DNA of 64,000 bases from Amycolatopsis regifaucium (GTDB taxonomy: Bacteria > Actinomycetota > Actinomycetes > Mycobacteriales > Pseudonocardiaceae): NCBI RefSeq assembly GCF_001613935.1, contig NZ_LQCI01000017.1, positions 1 through 64,000 of the forward strand. Reading direction: 5' to 3'. A program made the translations under genes and the position numbers. The notes beneath the pieces were generated by a model that saw only the letters and a program-made list of their open reading frames with translations, made no database searches and was not told the DNA's origin. Within the stretch, counting starts at the first letter, position 1. The number at the start of each line of letters is the position of its first letter. This document shows, one piece after another, positions 48,339 through 56,703 of the stretch.

Positions 48339-48751
48339 CCCTCATCGATCCCGCGGACGACCCGAACTGGCCGACCGCCCGGCACAACATGCTGCGGCTG
48401 CTGGCCGCGTCCGGAGCGGGGGCCGGTGCCGATTTCGCCAAGGACGTCCTGGCGGGCAACCGGCAACCGCGCGAACTGCTGTCACACCGGCCCGTCGCCG
48501 ACGAACTCACCGAGCAGGGCGCGGCCTTCCGACGGCTGCTGGACAAGATCCCACCGGCCGAGCTGCGGGAGTTGCGGACGCATGCCCAAGAGGCGGTGCG
48601 TCGCGAGGTCGACGAGCTGGCGAACCTGGACATCGAAGCCGCCGAGGCGGAACTGCGTGCCGCGGCCGAGCCGCCGAGAGCACCCCGGCCGTCGGAACGG
48701 CGCGACGAGGACGACGACTGGTTCGACCGGCCGGTCATGGAGGAACTCTGA
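48335..48751 (+). CDS. Hypothetical partner of the WXG100-like protein
   Basis: 138 residues; start overlaps the previous stop (ATGA), with AGGAGG upstream. Mostly helical, with heptad-like 'LRTHAQEAVRREVDELANLDIEAAEAELRAAAE' and an acidic C-terminus 'RRDEDDDWFDRPVMEEL'. No family is recognised. Tight coupling suggests that it works with the WXG protein, perhaps as chaperone or immunity-type partner; this is inference. Confidence 0.7.
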   Translation: MTLIDPADDPNWPTARHNMLRLLAASGAGAGADFAKDVLAGNRQPRELLSHRPVADELTEQGAAFRRLLDKIPPAELRELRTHAQEAVRREVDELANLDIEAAEAELRAAAEPPRAPRPSERRDEDDDWFDRPVMEEL

Positions 48752-48863
48752 CGCAGGACACCGCCGCAAGGGCCACCGAGATTCTGACGCCTCGCTGCCG
48801 CTCGGCTTGGCGTTGTTACGTTCCCATCATGTCTTCATAGAAGGACGACCATGTCCTGCTCGC

Positions 48864-49499
48864 ATGCTCATCCGCATGAGCAGCGAAACCCGTTTCCGCG
48901 TATTCCCTTCCCGGTGGCCTGCCGCGTTGATCGCGCTCCCGTTGCTGCTTTCGGCGGCTTGTGGTGGTGAACCGAAGGAAGCGGACATCGCCTCGGCCGG
49001 TCCCCCGTCGGCGGGCACCTCGTCCGTGTCCGCCACCGCACCGGGTTCCCCGGGAAAAAGCGCCTTCTACGACGCGCAACTCGCCTACACCCAATGCATG
49101 CGTAAGGAGGGTTTGAAGGACTGGCCGGATCCCAAGCTCTCCGGCTACCCCGACCTGACCAAGGTCGAACAGATCCAGCAAGAGGAGGAACGGAAGGACA
49201 GGCAGACGAAACTCAGCGCCGCGCTGGAGGCGTGCAAGGAGCCGATGCAGAAGGCGATGTCGCTGGAGCCGGAGAAGGACCAGCAGAAGGTGTACGAGTC
49301 GCTGCTGGCACACGCCCAGTGCATGCGGGCCAACGGCGTCAGCAAGTTCACCAATCCGACCATGCAGAACGGGATGGCGCAGCCGGGTGGCGACCCGACT
49401 CCGGGGTCACCGCAGATCGATCCGGGCTCTCCGGGCTACAAGCAGGCGCAGAACGCATGCCGGGACAAGCTCATCGAACAAGCGCAAGGCATGCAGTGA
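48864..49499 (+). CDS. Lipoprotein of unknown function
   Basis: 211 residues (an internal ATG at 48876 is also possible). Lipobox 'LLLSAACGG'. The mature part has two related segments, 'YTQCMRKEGLKDWPDPKLSG' with 'ALEACKEPMQ', and 'HAQCMRANGVSKFTNP' with 'AQNACRDKL', each with a pair of Cys, suggesting an internal duplication of a Cys-x-x-helix unit. Such proteins accompany MacB-type exporters in actinomycetes. It overlaps the adaptor gene (GTGA). Role probably as an exporter accessory. Confidence 0.75.
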   Translation: MLIRMSSETRFRVFPSRWPAALIALPLLLSAACGGEPKEADIASAGPPSAGTSSVSATAPGSPGKSAFYDAQLAYTQCMRKEGLKDWPDPKLSGYPDLTKVEQIQQEEERKDRQTKLSAALEACKEPMQKAMSLEPEKDQQKVYESLLAHAQCMRANGVSKFTNPTMQNGMAQPGGDPTPGSPQIDPGSPGYKQAQNACRDKLIEQAQGMQ

Positions 49500-50560
49500 A
49501 CCGGCGGACGGGCTTGGTGCTGGGCGCGGTCGTTGTGGCGGTGGTCGGCGTGGGTGCGTTCGTCGTGGTCGGCAGCGGGGACTCCGGTGGCACCGCCGGC
49601 ACCGTGGCCATGCCGCCTGCGACAGCGGAGATCACCCGCGCTGATCTGATCCGGAGCAAGACGGTCGACGGCCACTTCGACTACGCGAACCGCCGCGCGG
49701 TGAAGTCACCGGTCGAAGGAACGGTGACGCAGGCCGCCGAGCCGGGGAAGACCGTCGAGCGTGGTCAGGTCCTCTATAAACGGGACGCCCGGCCGGTCGT
49801 CCTGCTCTACGGGGCGACACCGATGTTCCGGGACATGACGGTCGGCACGCTGGGACCGGACGTCCAGCAGCTGAAGCGCAATCTCCGGGACCTCGGGCGG
49901 GGTAAAGGACTGCCTGCCGACAACAAGTACGACGAAGCCACCCAGGCCGCGGTGAAGTCCTGGCAGAAGGCGCTCGGTGTGCTGGAGCCGACCGGCGACC
50001 TCGGCAAGGGCGACCTGGTGTTCCAGCCCGGGGCCGTGCGGGTGGTGGCCGCCGACGCGGCCTTGGCCGACCAGATCGGCGCGGACAAACCCGTGCTGAC
50101 GATCGCCTCCCCCAAGCCGGTCGTGCGAGCCAAGCTCGACCGGGAGGACCAGGTGCTGGCCAAGCCGGGTACCAGGGTCGAGGTCTCACTGCCCGACGGC
50201 GCCACGGCGGGCGGCCAGGTGACCGGGACGGTCAAGGCGGAGGCCGGGAACGGTGCCGAGGCCACACCCGGCACGACCGGCGTCGAAGTGGAGATCACCC
50301 TGGACGACGCGAACGCCGGCTCGGGGGACACCACCGGCACGTCCAGCGTCAAATTCATCCAAGAGAGCCGGAAGGGGGTGCTGACCGTCCCTGTCGAAGC
50401 CATCGTCGCGCTGCGCGAAGGTGGCTACGGCCTGCAGATAGTCCGAGATACCGCGACCACGACCGTGCGGGTCGAGACCGGTATGAGCGCCGACGGCCGG
50501 ATCGAGATCACCGGTGACGGACTGGCCGAGGGCATGAAGGTGGGTGCTGCCAAACCATGA
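49496..50560 (+). CDS. Membrane-fusion/adaptor protein with peptidoglycan-binding domain
   Basis: 354 residues, GTG start overlapping the lipoprotein stop. One N-terminal helix (about 5-25) anchors it. A lipoyl/barrel-type segment 'DYANRRAVKSPVEGTVTQAAEPGKTVERGQVLYKRD' is interrupted by a PG_binding_1 domain 'TLGPDVQQLKRNLRDLGRGKGLPADNKYDEATQAAVKSWQKALG'. The C-terminal barrel region includes 'VEIEITLDD'-like strands and 'VEAIVALREGGYGLQIV'. It links the ABC exporter to the cell wall. Overlaps the ATPase gene by ATGA. Confidence 0.87.
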   Translation: MNRRTGLVLGAVVVAVVGVGAFVVVGSGDSGGTAGTVAMPPATAEITRADLIRSKTVDGHFDYANRRAVKSPVEGTVTQAAEPGKTVERGQVLYKRDARPVVLLYGATPMFRDMTVGTLGPDVQQLKRNLRDLGRGKGLPADNKYDEATQAAVKSWQKALGVLEPTGDLGKGDLVFQPGAVRVVAADAALADQIGADKPVLTIASPKPVVRAKLDREDQVLAKPGTRVEVSLPDGATAGGQVTGTVKAEAGNGAEATPGTTGVEVEITLDDANAGSGDTTGTSSVKFIQESRKGVLTVPVEAIVALREGGYGLQIVRDTATTTVRVETGMSADGRIEITGDGLAEGMKVGAAKP

Positions 50561-51246
50561 CGGCGGTGATCGAACTGGCCGCGGCCACGAAGTCCTATCC
50601 CGGTGGTGTGTCCGCGCTGCGCGGGGTCGACGTCCGGATCGACCAGGGCGAACTGGTGGCCATCGTCGGGCCGTCGGGGTCGGGAAAATCCACGCTGCTC
50701 AACCTCATCGGCACGCTCGACCGCGCGACCTCGGGCACGGTGCGGGTGGCGGGCTATGACGTCGGCGGGCTGACGGACGCGCGGCTGTCGGCGTTGCGTG
50801 CCCGGCACATCGGGTTCGTGTTCCAGCAGTTCCACCTGGCGCCTGGCCGCGATGCCGTGGCCAACGTCGCCGACGGCCTGCTGTACGCGGGCGTGCCGGC
50901 GAAACAGCGCCGCGACCGGGCCCGGGAAGCGCTGGGAAGGGTCGGGCTCGGCCACCGGCTGGCCCACACCCCCGAGGAGTTGTCCGGTGGGGAGAAGCAG
51001 CGCGTCGCCATCGCGCGGGCACTGGTCGGCGAGCCCGGCCTGCTCCTGGCCGACGAGCCGACGGGAGCGCTGGACACCGCGTCCGGTGAGGTGGTGATGA
51101 ACCTGATCCACGCCTTGAACGCGAGCGGGACGACGATCTGCGTCATCACCCACGACACCGAGATCGCCGGGCGTCTCCCCCGGCGCGTCGGGCTTCGGGA
51201 CGGCGAGATCGTCTACGACACCCGGGCGGCGGTGACGACGCCGTGA
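50557..51246 (+). CDS. ABC exporter ATPase (MacB/LolD type)
   Basis: 229 residues. Walker A 'GPSGSGKST' (about 38-46), Q-loop 'VFQQFHLAPGRDAVANV', signature 'LSGGEKQRVAIARAL', Walker B 'LLLADEPTGALD', H-loop 'VITHD'. Type VII (MacB-like) exporters couple ATP hydrolysis to substrate extrusion or lipoprotein release. Substrate unknown; placement with a wall-binding adaptor and a two-component system suggests an antimicrobial or envelope-stress exporter. Overlaps both neighbours (ATGA and GTGA). Confidence 0.93.
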   Translation: MTAVIELAAATKSYPGGVSALRGVDVRIDQGELVAIVGPSGSGKSTLLNLIGTLDRATSGTVRVAGYDVGGLTDARLSALRARHIGFVFQQFHLAPGRDAVANVADGLLYAGVPAKQRRDRAREALGRVGLGHRLAHTPEELSGGEKQRVAIARALVGEPGLLLADEPTGALDTASGEVVMNLIHALNASGTTICVITHDTEIAGRLPRRVGLRDGEIVYDTRAAVTTP

Positions 51247-52436
51247 GCGCGCCCGTGAAGCCCGCCCGGCTCTCGCCCGCCGACATCCTCCGGCTGGGGG
51301 TGACCGGCCTGCGGGCCCGCCGGACCCGGGTGGCGCTGTCCGCGCTCGGGATCGCCATCGGGATCGCGACGATGGTCGCGGTGGTCGGGCTGTCCACGTC
51401 CAGCCGGGCCGATTTGATGGCGCAGCTGGACCGGCTCGGCACGAACCTGCTGACCGTCGAGGCCGGCAAGGACGCCGACGACAAACCGGTGAAGCTCCCC
51501 AAGGCCGCGGTCGCGATGGTCGAACGGATCGGCCCGGTCGAGAAGGTCACCGCGACCGCCGAAGTCGACGCGCGAGTACGGCGGAGTGACGCGGTGCCCG
51601 AGGAACTCGCTCCGGGTGTCACCACACAGGCCACCCGCACCGACCTGCTCGACGCGCTGGGTGCGCGGGTCGACCGGGGACGCTGGCTGGATCCGGCGAG
51701 CGAGCGCGTGCCCACGGTCGTGCTCGGGGCGATCGCGGCCGGACGGCTGGGGGTGACCGAGCCAGGCGCCAAGATCCTGATGAACGACGAGTGGTTCGTG
51801 GTCATCGGGATACTGGCACCGGTCGAGCTCGTGCCGACCCTCGACCGTGTCGCGCTGGTCGGTTTTCCCGCCGCGGAGCGGTTCTTCGGCTTCGACGGGC
51901 ATCCGACCACGATCTTCGAGCGGTCTTCCGACGCGTCGGTGGAAGCCGTCCGGGGTGTGCTGGCCCGCACGGTCAATCCGGGTGACGAGTACTCCGTGAA
52001 GGTGTCCCGGCCGTCCGACGCCCTGGTGGCCAAGGCCGCCACGGACAAGGGTCTGACCACCCTCATGCTGGGCCTGGGCGCGGTCGCCCTGCTGGTCGGC
52101 GGGGTCGGGGTCGCCAACACGATGGTCGTCTCGGTGCTGGAGCGACGCCGGGAGATCGGGCTCCGGCGAGCCCTCGGCGCCACCAAGAACACCATCCTGC
52201 TGCAGTTCCTCACCGAATCGCTGCTGCTTTCGGCGCTCGGCGGGGTGGCGGGGGCGCTGCTCGGCGCCATCGCGACCTTCGGATTCGCCCAGGCACAGGG
52301 CTGGAGCGCGGTCATCCCACCCTGGGCACTGGGTGCGGGGCTGGGCGCGACTCTGGTGATCGGCGTCGTCGCGGGGCTGTATCCCGCTGTCCGGGCTTCG
52401 CGGCTACATCCCACCGTCGCGCTCAATGCCACTTAG
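51243..52436 (+). CDS. ABC exporter permease (FtsX/MacB type)
   Basis: 397 residues, GTG start in overlap with the ATPase. Four membrane helices: one at about 32-55 and three at about 275-300, 325-345 and 355-380. A large extracytoplasmic MacB-type domain lies between the first and second. The coupling region 'VLERRREIGLRRALGATKNTILLQFLTESLLLSALGG' is characteristic. Partner of the ATPase and adaptor. Its TAG interlocks with the TAA of the convergent lipoprotein gene. Confidence 0.92.
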   Translation: MSAPVKPARLSPADILRLGVTGLRARRTRVALSALGIAIGIATMVAVVGLSTSSRADLMAQLDRLGTNLLTVEAGKDADDKPVKLPKAAVAMVERIGPVEKVTATAEVDARVRRSDAVPEELAPGVTTQATRTDLLDALGARVDRGRWLDPASERVPTVVLGAIAAGRLGVTEPGAKILMNDEWFVVIGILAPVELVPTLDRVALVGFPAAERFFGFDGHPTTIFERSSDASVEAVRGVLARTVNPGDEYSVKVSRPSDALVAKAATDKGLTTLMLGLGAVALLVGGVGVANTMVVSVLERRREIGLRRALGATKNTILLQFLTESLLLSALGGVAGALLGAIATFGFAQAQGWSAVIPPWALGAGLGATLVIGVVAGLYPAVRASRLHPTVALNAT

Positions 52437-52918
52437 CCGGTCAAGAACTGGGAGCACTGGTACGGCCCGACGGCACCGCCTTGGGCCACGATGGTCACTC
52501 GCACGGCGTCGGGCCGGGTTCCGTGCAGCAGGGACTCGGCACGGGAGAGGCTGCAGACCAGCTGGCCGGCGGCCATCCCGGCGACGCCGCCGAGCACGGT
52601 CCGCGGGATGCGCAACGTCACCCGGCCATCGGTGGCGGTGGCGGACAACTCGCCGGTGATGGCGGTGAGATTGGTGAGGCCGGCGGCGAGTTCCGCCTCG
52701 TTGGGCCCGGCCATGACGAGTTTGACGACGGCGGCGAGTTCCGTGATCTGGGTGCCGGGGCGGGAAACACCGCGCAGTCCCCGGTCGGAGGCGAAGTAGA
52801 TCCGCACTCCTTCAGGGATTCCCGCGGCGGGCGCGCCGCCGTCGAGCACCTCGGTCGGTCGCACGCCACAGCCGCCGAGCAGCGCGATCGCGGTCAGCGT
52901 GACGACCGTGCGTCTCAT
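52433..52918 (-). CDS. Lipoprotein with GerMN-like domain
   Basis: 161 residues. Lipobox 'LLGGCG' (Cys17). The domain reads 'IRIYFASDRGLRGVSRP'-like strand, then 'AAVVKLVMAGPNEAELAAGLTNL', as in GerMN domains of LpqB-type proteins. Its ATG overlaps the kinase stop (ATGA), so it is the third gene of the response regulator-kinase-lipoprotein operon. In the CseABC system of Streptomyces a lipoprotein acts with a kinase; a similar accessory sensor role is plausible here. Confidence 0.75.
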   Translation of the reverse strand: MRRTVVTLTAIALLGGCGVRPTEVLDGGAPAAGIPEGVRIYFASDRGLRGVSRPGTQITELAAVVKLVMAGPNEAELAAGLTNLTAITGELSATATDGRVTLRIPRTVLGGVAGMAAGQLVCSLSRAESLLHGTRPDAVRVTIVAQGGAVGPYQCSQFLTG

Positions 52919-54324
52919 CTGCCGGGCTCCTTTTCGTCGCGAGGCAAGCGGAGACCGAAGACGGCGCCACCGCCCTCGCGGCCGTCGACGGTGATGACGC
53001 CACCGTGCAGCCGCGCGTTCTCCTGGGCGATGGCCATCCCGAGGCCGCTCCCTTCGGACCGGGTGCGGGCGGTGTCCGCCTTGTAGAACCGTTCGAACAC
53101 CCGCTCCATGGCCTCCGGGGTGAGGCCGGGGCCGCGGTCGGCCACCTCGACGAGCACGTCGGCCGCCGTCGATCGCAGCACCACCGTCACCGGCGGCGCG
53201 CCGTGCCGCAGGGCGTTCCCGACGAGGTTGGCGACGATGACGTCCAGTCGCCGCCGGTCGAGCCGGGCCCGCACTCCGGTGGGGAACCGGGTCTCGACCC
53301 GGTCCGTCCAGCCGCGGGTGGACAGCGTCGCGCGGAGCACCTCGGCGACGTCGATGTCCTGTCGGGTGAGGGTGGCGGCCTGGGCGTCGAAGCGGGAGAT
53401 CTCGATGAGGTCGTCGACGAGCCGGGCGAGTTCGGCGGTTTCGGCGCTCACCGTGCGCGCGGCGTGCGCCGTGTCCGGGGGCAGCTCGTCGGCGTCCTCG
53501 TCGAGCACGGACGACACCATCGTCATCGCGGCGAGCGGCGTCCGGAGTTCGTGCGAGACGTCGGCGACGAACCGCCGCGCGCGGGCTTCCTGCTCCCGCA
53601 GTTCGGCGACGGAAGCCTGGAGCGCGTCGGCCGTTTCGTTGAAATCCCTGGCGAGATCGGCGAGTTCGTCGCGGCCCTTGACCGGGACGCGGGTCTCCAG
53701 GCGGCCACCGGCCAGCCGCCGGGTGGCCCGCGCGAGCCGGCGTACGGGCCGCAGCACCGTTCCGGCGGCGAGCAGGGCGAGCACGGCGGTGAAGGCCACG
53801 ACCGGGACGACGCCGTCGCGAACGGACGTCAGCAGGGCGGCGATGTCGTCCTGCTCGTCCTGGAGCGAACTCACCTCGAACACCTCCACCCCGGACAGCC
53901 GTCCGGAACCGGCGAAAGCGACCGGTGTACCCACCACCAACCACGGCGCGCCGTTCCACTCGACGCGTTGAAAGCTCGACCGGCTCTCCGCCCGAACCCG
54001 GTCCCGCAGCCCGGCCGTGATCGCGCTCCGGCCGTCCGCTCCTCCGGCGGTCGCCACGAGGTCCTGGTAGCGGACGACGATCTTCGCGTCGCGGGCACCG
54101 GAGACGATGACCTCGGCGAGCCGGTTCAGCGCGAGCTGATCGGGCGGCACGACGAATTCCCCGACGGCCACGCTCACCCGGTCGTGGAAGTTCCGGACGG
54201 CCGAAGTGCTGGCGCGTTCGAGAATCGCCTCCCGGGCTTGGTCGTAGGCCAGTACCGTGGCCGTGGCCGCACTGAGCAGGGACACCAGCACGAACGTCAC
54301 GACGAGACGGCTGCGGAGCTTCAC
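52915..54324 (-). CDS. Sensor histidine kinase (OmpR-partner type)
   Basis: 469 residues, GTG start sharing bases with the regulator stop. Two membrane helices (about 8-28 and 170-195) flank an extracytoplasmic sensor. A HAMP domain ('RPVRRLARATRRLAGGRLETRVPVKGRDELADLARDFNETADAL') precedes HisKA ('FVADVSHELRTPLAAM') and HATPase_c ('NLVGNALRHG', 'DRGPGLTPEAMERVFERFYKAD', 'GSGLGMAIAQENARLHGG'). Probably phosphorylates the adjacent regulator in response to envelope signals. Gene order regulator-kinase-lipoprotein resembles the CseABC set. Confidence 0.92.
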   Translation of the reverse strand: MKLRSRLVVTFVLVSLLSAATATVLAYDQAREAILERASTSAVRNFHDRVSVAVGEFVVPPDQLALNRLAEVIVSGARDAKIVVRYQDLVATAGGADGRSAITAGLRDRVRAESRSSFQRVEWNGAPWLVVGTPVAFAGSGRLSGVEVFEVSSLQDEQDDIAALLTSVRDGVVPVVAFTAVLALLAAGTVLRPVRRLARATRRLAGGRLETRVPVKGRDELADLARDFNETADALQASVAELREQEARARRFVADVSHELRTPLAAMTMVSSVLDEDADELPPDTAHAARTVSAETAELARLVDDLIEISRFDAQAATLTRQDIDVAEVLRATLSTRGWTDRVETRFPTGVRARLDRRRLDVIVANLVGNALRHGAPPVTVVLRSTAADVLVEVADRGPGLTPEAMERVFERFYKADTARTRSEGSGLGMAIAQENARLHGGVITVDGREGGGAVFGLRLPRDEKEPGR

Positions 54325-55004
54325 AGCGGTCCGAAGCGATAGCCGAAACCGCGCACGGTCTGCACATAGCGCGGCCGGGAAGCGACGTCTTCGATCTTGG
54401 CGCGCAACCGCCCCACGGCGGCGTCGACCAACCGCACGTCGGCGAAATAGTCGTGTTCCCAGACCAGTTCCAGCAGCCGTTCCCGCGTGAAGACCCGCCC
54501 TGGCGAAGCGGAAAGTTCCAGCAGCAAACGAAGTTCGGTCGGCGGGATGGCGAGCGGGGCACCGTTCTTGGTGACGGTGAGGCCCGCCCGGTCGAGGACG
54601 AGTGCGCCGAAGGTCTCGGGGGCCCGCGTCGCCGGGGTGACCCGGCGGACGGCCGCGCGGATCCTCGCTTCGAGCACCCGCGCGGTCACCGGCTTCACCA
54701 CGTAGTCGTCGGCACCGGCTTCCAGACCGCCGACGATGTCGAAGTCGTCGCCGCGCGAGGTGACCATGATGATCGGCATCGTGCTGAGCGCGCGGATCCG
54801 GCGGCACACCTCGAAACCGTCCATCCCCGGCAGCATCAGGTCCAGCACGACCACCTCGATGCCGCCCGCGCCGGGACGTCGCAGCAGGTCGAGTCCGTCT
54901 TCGCCGCTACCGGCGGCATCGACGTCGTGACCGTGGCGCCGCAGGACGAGTTCCATCGCGTCGCGAATGGACACATCGTCTTCGATCAGCAGGACATGCG
55001 GCAT
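54321..55004 (-). CDS. OmpR-family response regulator
   Basis: 227 residues. Receiver domain with acidic pocket ('LIEDD') and phosphoacceptor Asp in 'VVVLDLMLPGMDGFEV', Lys in 'DDYVVKPVTARVLEARI'. The C-terminal winged helix ends with 'VRLVDAAVGRLRAKIEDVASRPRYVQTVRGFGYRF'. Binds DNA after phosphorylation by the overlapping kinase. The convergent ABC exporter operon is a likely target. Confidence 0.95.
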   Translation of the reverse strand: MPHVLLIEDDVSIRDAMELVLRRHGHDVDAAGSGEDGLDLLRRPGAGGIEVVVLDLMLPGMDGFEVCRRIRALSTMPIIMVTSRGDDFDIVGGLEAGADDYVVKPVTARVLEARIRAAVRRVTPATRAPETFGALVLDRAGLTVTKNGAPLAIPPTELRLLLELSASPGRVFTRERLLELVWEHDYFADVRLVDAAVGRLRAKIEDVASRPRYVQTVRGFGYRFGPL

Positions 55005-55012
55005 GATCGTGA

Positions 55013-55438
55013 TTATGGCGACCCGGTTCGGGCGCCGAGCCTCCGGAGCGCCCCGAGCACCTCGTCCGGCACACCGAGATCGGCTTCGACCTCGCTCACC
55101 TTCACCGCCACCCGCCGGTGTGTCGCCCGGCCGCGCGCGCTGAGGTGGACGAGCACACGGCGCCGGTCGGCGGCGTCGACCTCGCGATAGGCCTGCGCGG
55201 TGGTCACCAGTTTGTCGACCACTCTCGTCAGGGTCGGCCCGGTGGTCAGCGTCCGGTCGGCGAGATCGGCCATGGCCAGGCCGCCGTTACCGCTCAGCGC
55301 GTCCAGCACCAGCCATTGGTCCAGGGTGAGACCTTCTTTGGCGAGCACCTGCTCCACCCTGGTGGCGACGGCCCGCGCGGCACGGGTGAGCGAGCCGGTG
55401 AGCGACAGTCCTGTGGTCGCGACGCCGCGTGGCCCCAT
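55013..55438 (-). CDS. MarR-family regulator of the amidase locus
   Basis: 141 residues, ATG preceded by AGGGGACGGG. MarR winged helix: 'LSLTGSLTRAARAVATRVEQVLAKEGLTLDQWLVLDALSGNGGLAMADLADRTLTTGPTLTRVVDKLV' with the wing 'YREVDAADRRRVLVHLSARGRATHRRV'. Divergent from the AmiC-like gene. Matching sites at 55476, 56639 and 56653 upstream of that gene and of amiE suggest that it represses both. The effector might be an amide or carboxylic acid. Confidence 0.88.
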   Translation of the reverse strand: MGPRGVATTGLSLTGSLTRAARAVATRVEQVLAKEGLTLDQWLVLDALSGNGGLAMADLADRTLTTGPTLTRVVDKLVTTAQAYREVDAADRRRVLVHLSARGRATHRRVAVKVSEVEADLGVPDEVLGALRRLGARTGSP

Positions 55439-55475
55439 ATCCCGTCCCCTTGCCAAAACCGGACACCCTCGCAAT

Positions 55476-55490
55476 ACTTCCAGGTGAAAG
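55476..55490. promoter_or_regulatory. MarR-type operator upstream of the AmiC-like gene
   Basis: ACTTCCAGGTGAAAG, a near palindrome in the 87-base divergent gap between the marR and AmiC-like genes. It resembles the two sites upstream of amiE; the common core is TTYCAnGTGAA. Confidence 0.6.
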
Positions 55491-55525
55491 CAATTTGACC
55501 TTACCGGGCCACCGCACGGAGCGCC

Positions 55526-56602
55526 ATGCCCCCACGCCTCGCCACGCGGACCCGCGGCGACACCTGGCGGGTGGCCATGGTGGTCCCGTTGCGGGGGCCT
55601 GCCGGGCTGTTCGGCCCGTCCTGCGAGGCGATCACCGACCTGGCCGTCCACGAACTCAACGAATCCGGCGGCATCCTCGGCAGGCAGGTCGAGACCGAGG
55701 TGGTCGACGGCGGCGGCAGCCCGGCGCAGGTGGCCGACGATTTGCGACGGCTGGTGGACAATGGCCGGGTCGACGCGGTGAGCGGCTGGCACATCTCGTC
55801 GATCCGGCACGCGCTCGCGCCGGTGGTGGCCGACAGGGTGCCGTATGTGTACACCTCGCTCTACGAAGGCGGCGAACGCCGGTCGGGCATCTTCTGCACC
55901 GGCGAGACGCCGCGCTGCCAGATCGAACCGGCGCTGCGCTGGCTGCGCGATCACCTCGGTGTCCGGCGCTGGTTCGTCGTCGGCGACGACTACGTCTGGC
56001 CACGGCGGTCGACGCGGGCGATCCGGCAGTACGCCAGAGATCTCGGCCTGCGCATCACGGGCGAGGCGTTCGTCGGGCTCGGCACGGGCGATATGTCCAC
56101 TGTGGTCCGCTCGGTGGAGCGGTCCACAAGCGACGGTGTGCTCATGCTGCTGGTCGGACAGGACGCGGTGCGGTTCAACCGCGCCTTCGCCGCGCGCGGG
56201 CTCAGTGACCGGCTGGTCCGCTTCAGCCCGCTGATGGAGGAGAACATGCTTCTCGCGAGCGACGCGGACGCCACCGGCAACCTCTACGTCTCCGCCGCCT
56301 ACTTCCGGTCCATGGTCACCGCCGACGCGATGGACCTGCTCGGCCGCTACGTCGACCGCAACGGCCCCGGCGCCCCCGCCCTCAACAACGCCGCCGAATC
56401 CTGTTACGAGGGACTGCACACGCTGGCGGAACTCGTCCGCCGGGCGGGTACGGCCGATCTGCCCGCGCTCAACGCGGCGATCGACGGCGTCGCCTATCAC
56501 GGCCCGCGCGGCACGGTCGAGTTCCGTGGGCGGCAGGCCGACCAGCACGTCCATCTCGCGGTCGCCGACGGCTACGACTTCGAAGTCCTCGCCCGGCTCT
56601 GA
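55526..56602 (+). CDS. AmiC/UrtA-like amide-sensing binding protein
   Basis: 358 residues without a recognisable signal peptide. Type I periplasmic-binding fold: 'VAMVVPLRGPAGLFGPSCEAITDLAVHELNESGGILGRQVETEVVDGGGSPAQVADDLRRLV', 'DAVSGWHISSIRHALAPVVADRVPYVYTSLYEGGER'. Cytoplasmic members such as Pseudomonas AmiC bind amides and release the antiterminator AmiR; no AmiR is present, so a MarR probably regulates here instead. Upstream of amiE by 101 bases, in the same direction. Its exact role (amide sensor or urea/amide-uptake protein) is uncertain. Confidence 0.78.
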   Translation: MPPRLATRTRGDTWRVAMVVPLRGPAGLFGPSCEAITDLAVHELNESGGILGRQVETEVVDGGGSPAQVADDLRRLVDNGRVDAVSGWHISSIRHALAPVVADRVPYVYTSLYEGGERRSGIFCTGETPRCQIEPALRWLRDHLGVRRWFVVGDDYVWPRRSTRAIRQYARDLGLRITGEAFVGLGTGDMSTVVRSVERSTSDGVLMLLVGQDAVRFNRAFAARGLSDRLVRFSPLMEENMLLASDADATGNLYVSAAYFRSMVTADAMDLLGRYVDRNGPGAPALNNAAESCYEGLHTLAELVRRAGTADLPALNAAIDGVAYHGPRGTVEFRGRQADQHVHLAVADGYDFEVLARL

Positions 56603-56612
56603 AATCCGCCCC

Positions 56613-56666
56613 TTGACTCGCCCCGGTACCCCACATACTTTCATGTGAAAATATTCCAGGTGAATA
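56613..56666 (+). promoter_or_regulatory. amiE promoter region with two MarR-type operators
   Basis: TTGACT (56613-56618), 17 bases, then TACTTT as a -35/-10 pair. TTTCATGTGAAA (56639-56650) is a perfect five-base-arm palindrome overlapping the -10. A second site ATTCCAGGTGAATA (56653-56666) follows directly. Together they suit repression by the MarR protein. Confidence 0.6.
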
Positions 56667-56703
56667 CGTCGACATAGCCTTCGGCCCGAGAGAAGGAGCC
56701 TTC

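Noticed and set aside
52433-55004. Cell-envelope sigma system CseABC-SigE
   Set aside because: The regulator-kinase-lipoprotein order is similar, but there is no sigE-type sigma gene adjacent and the lipoprotein domain is GerMN-like. Orthology is not claimed.
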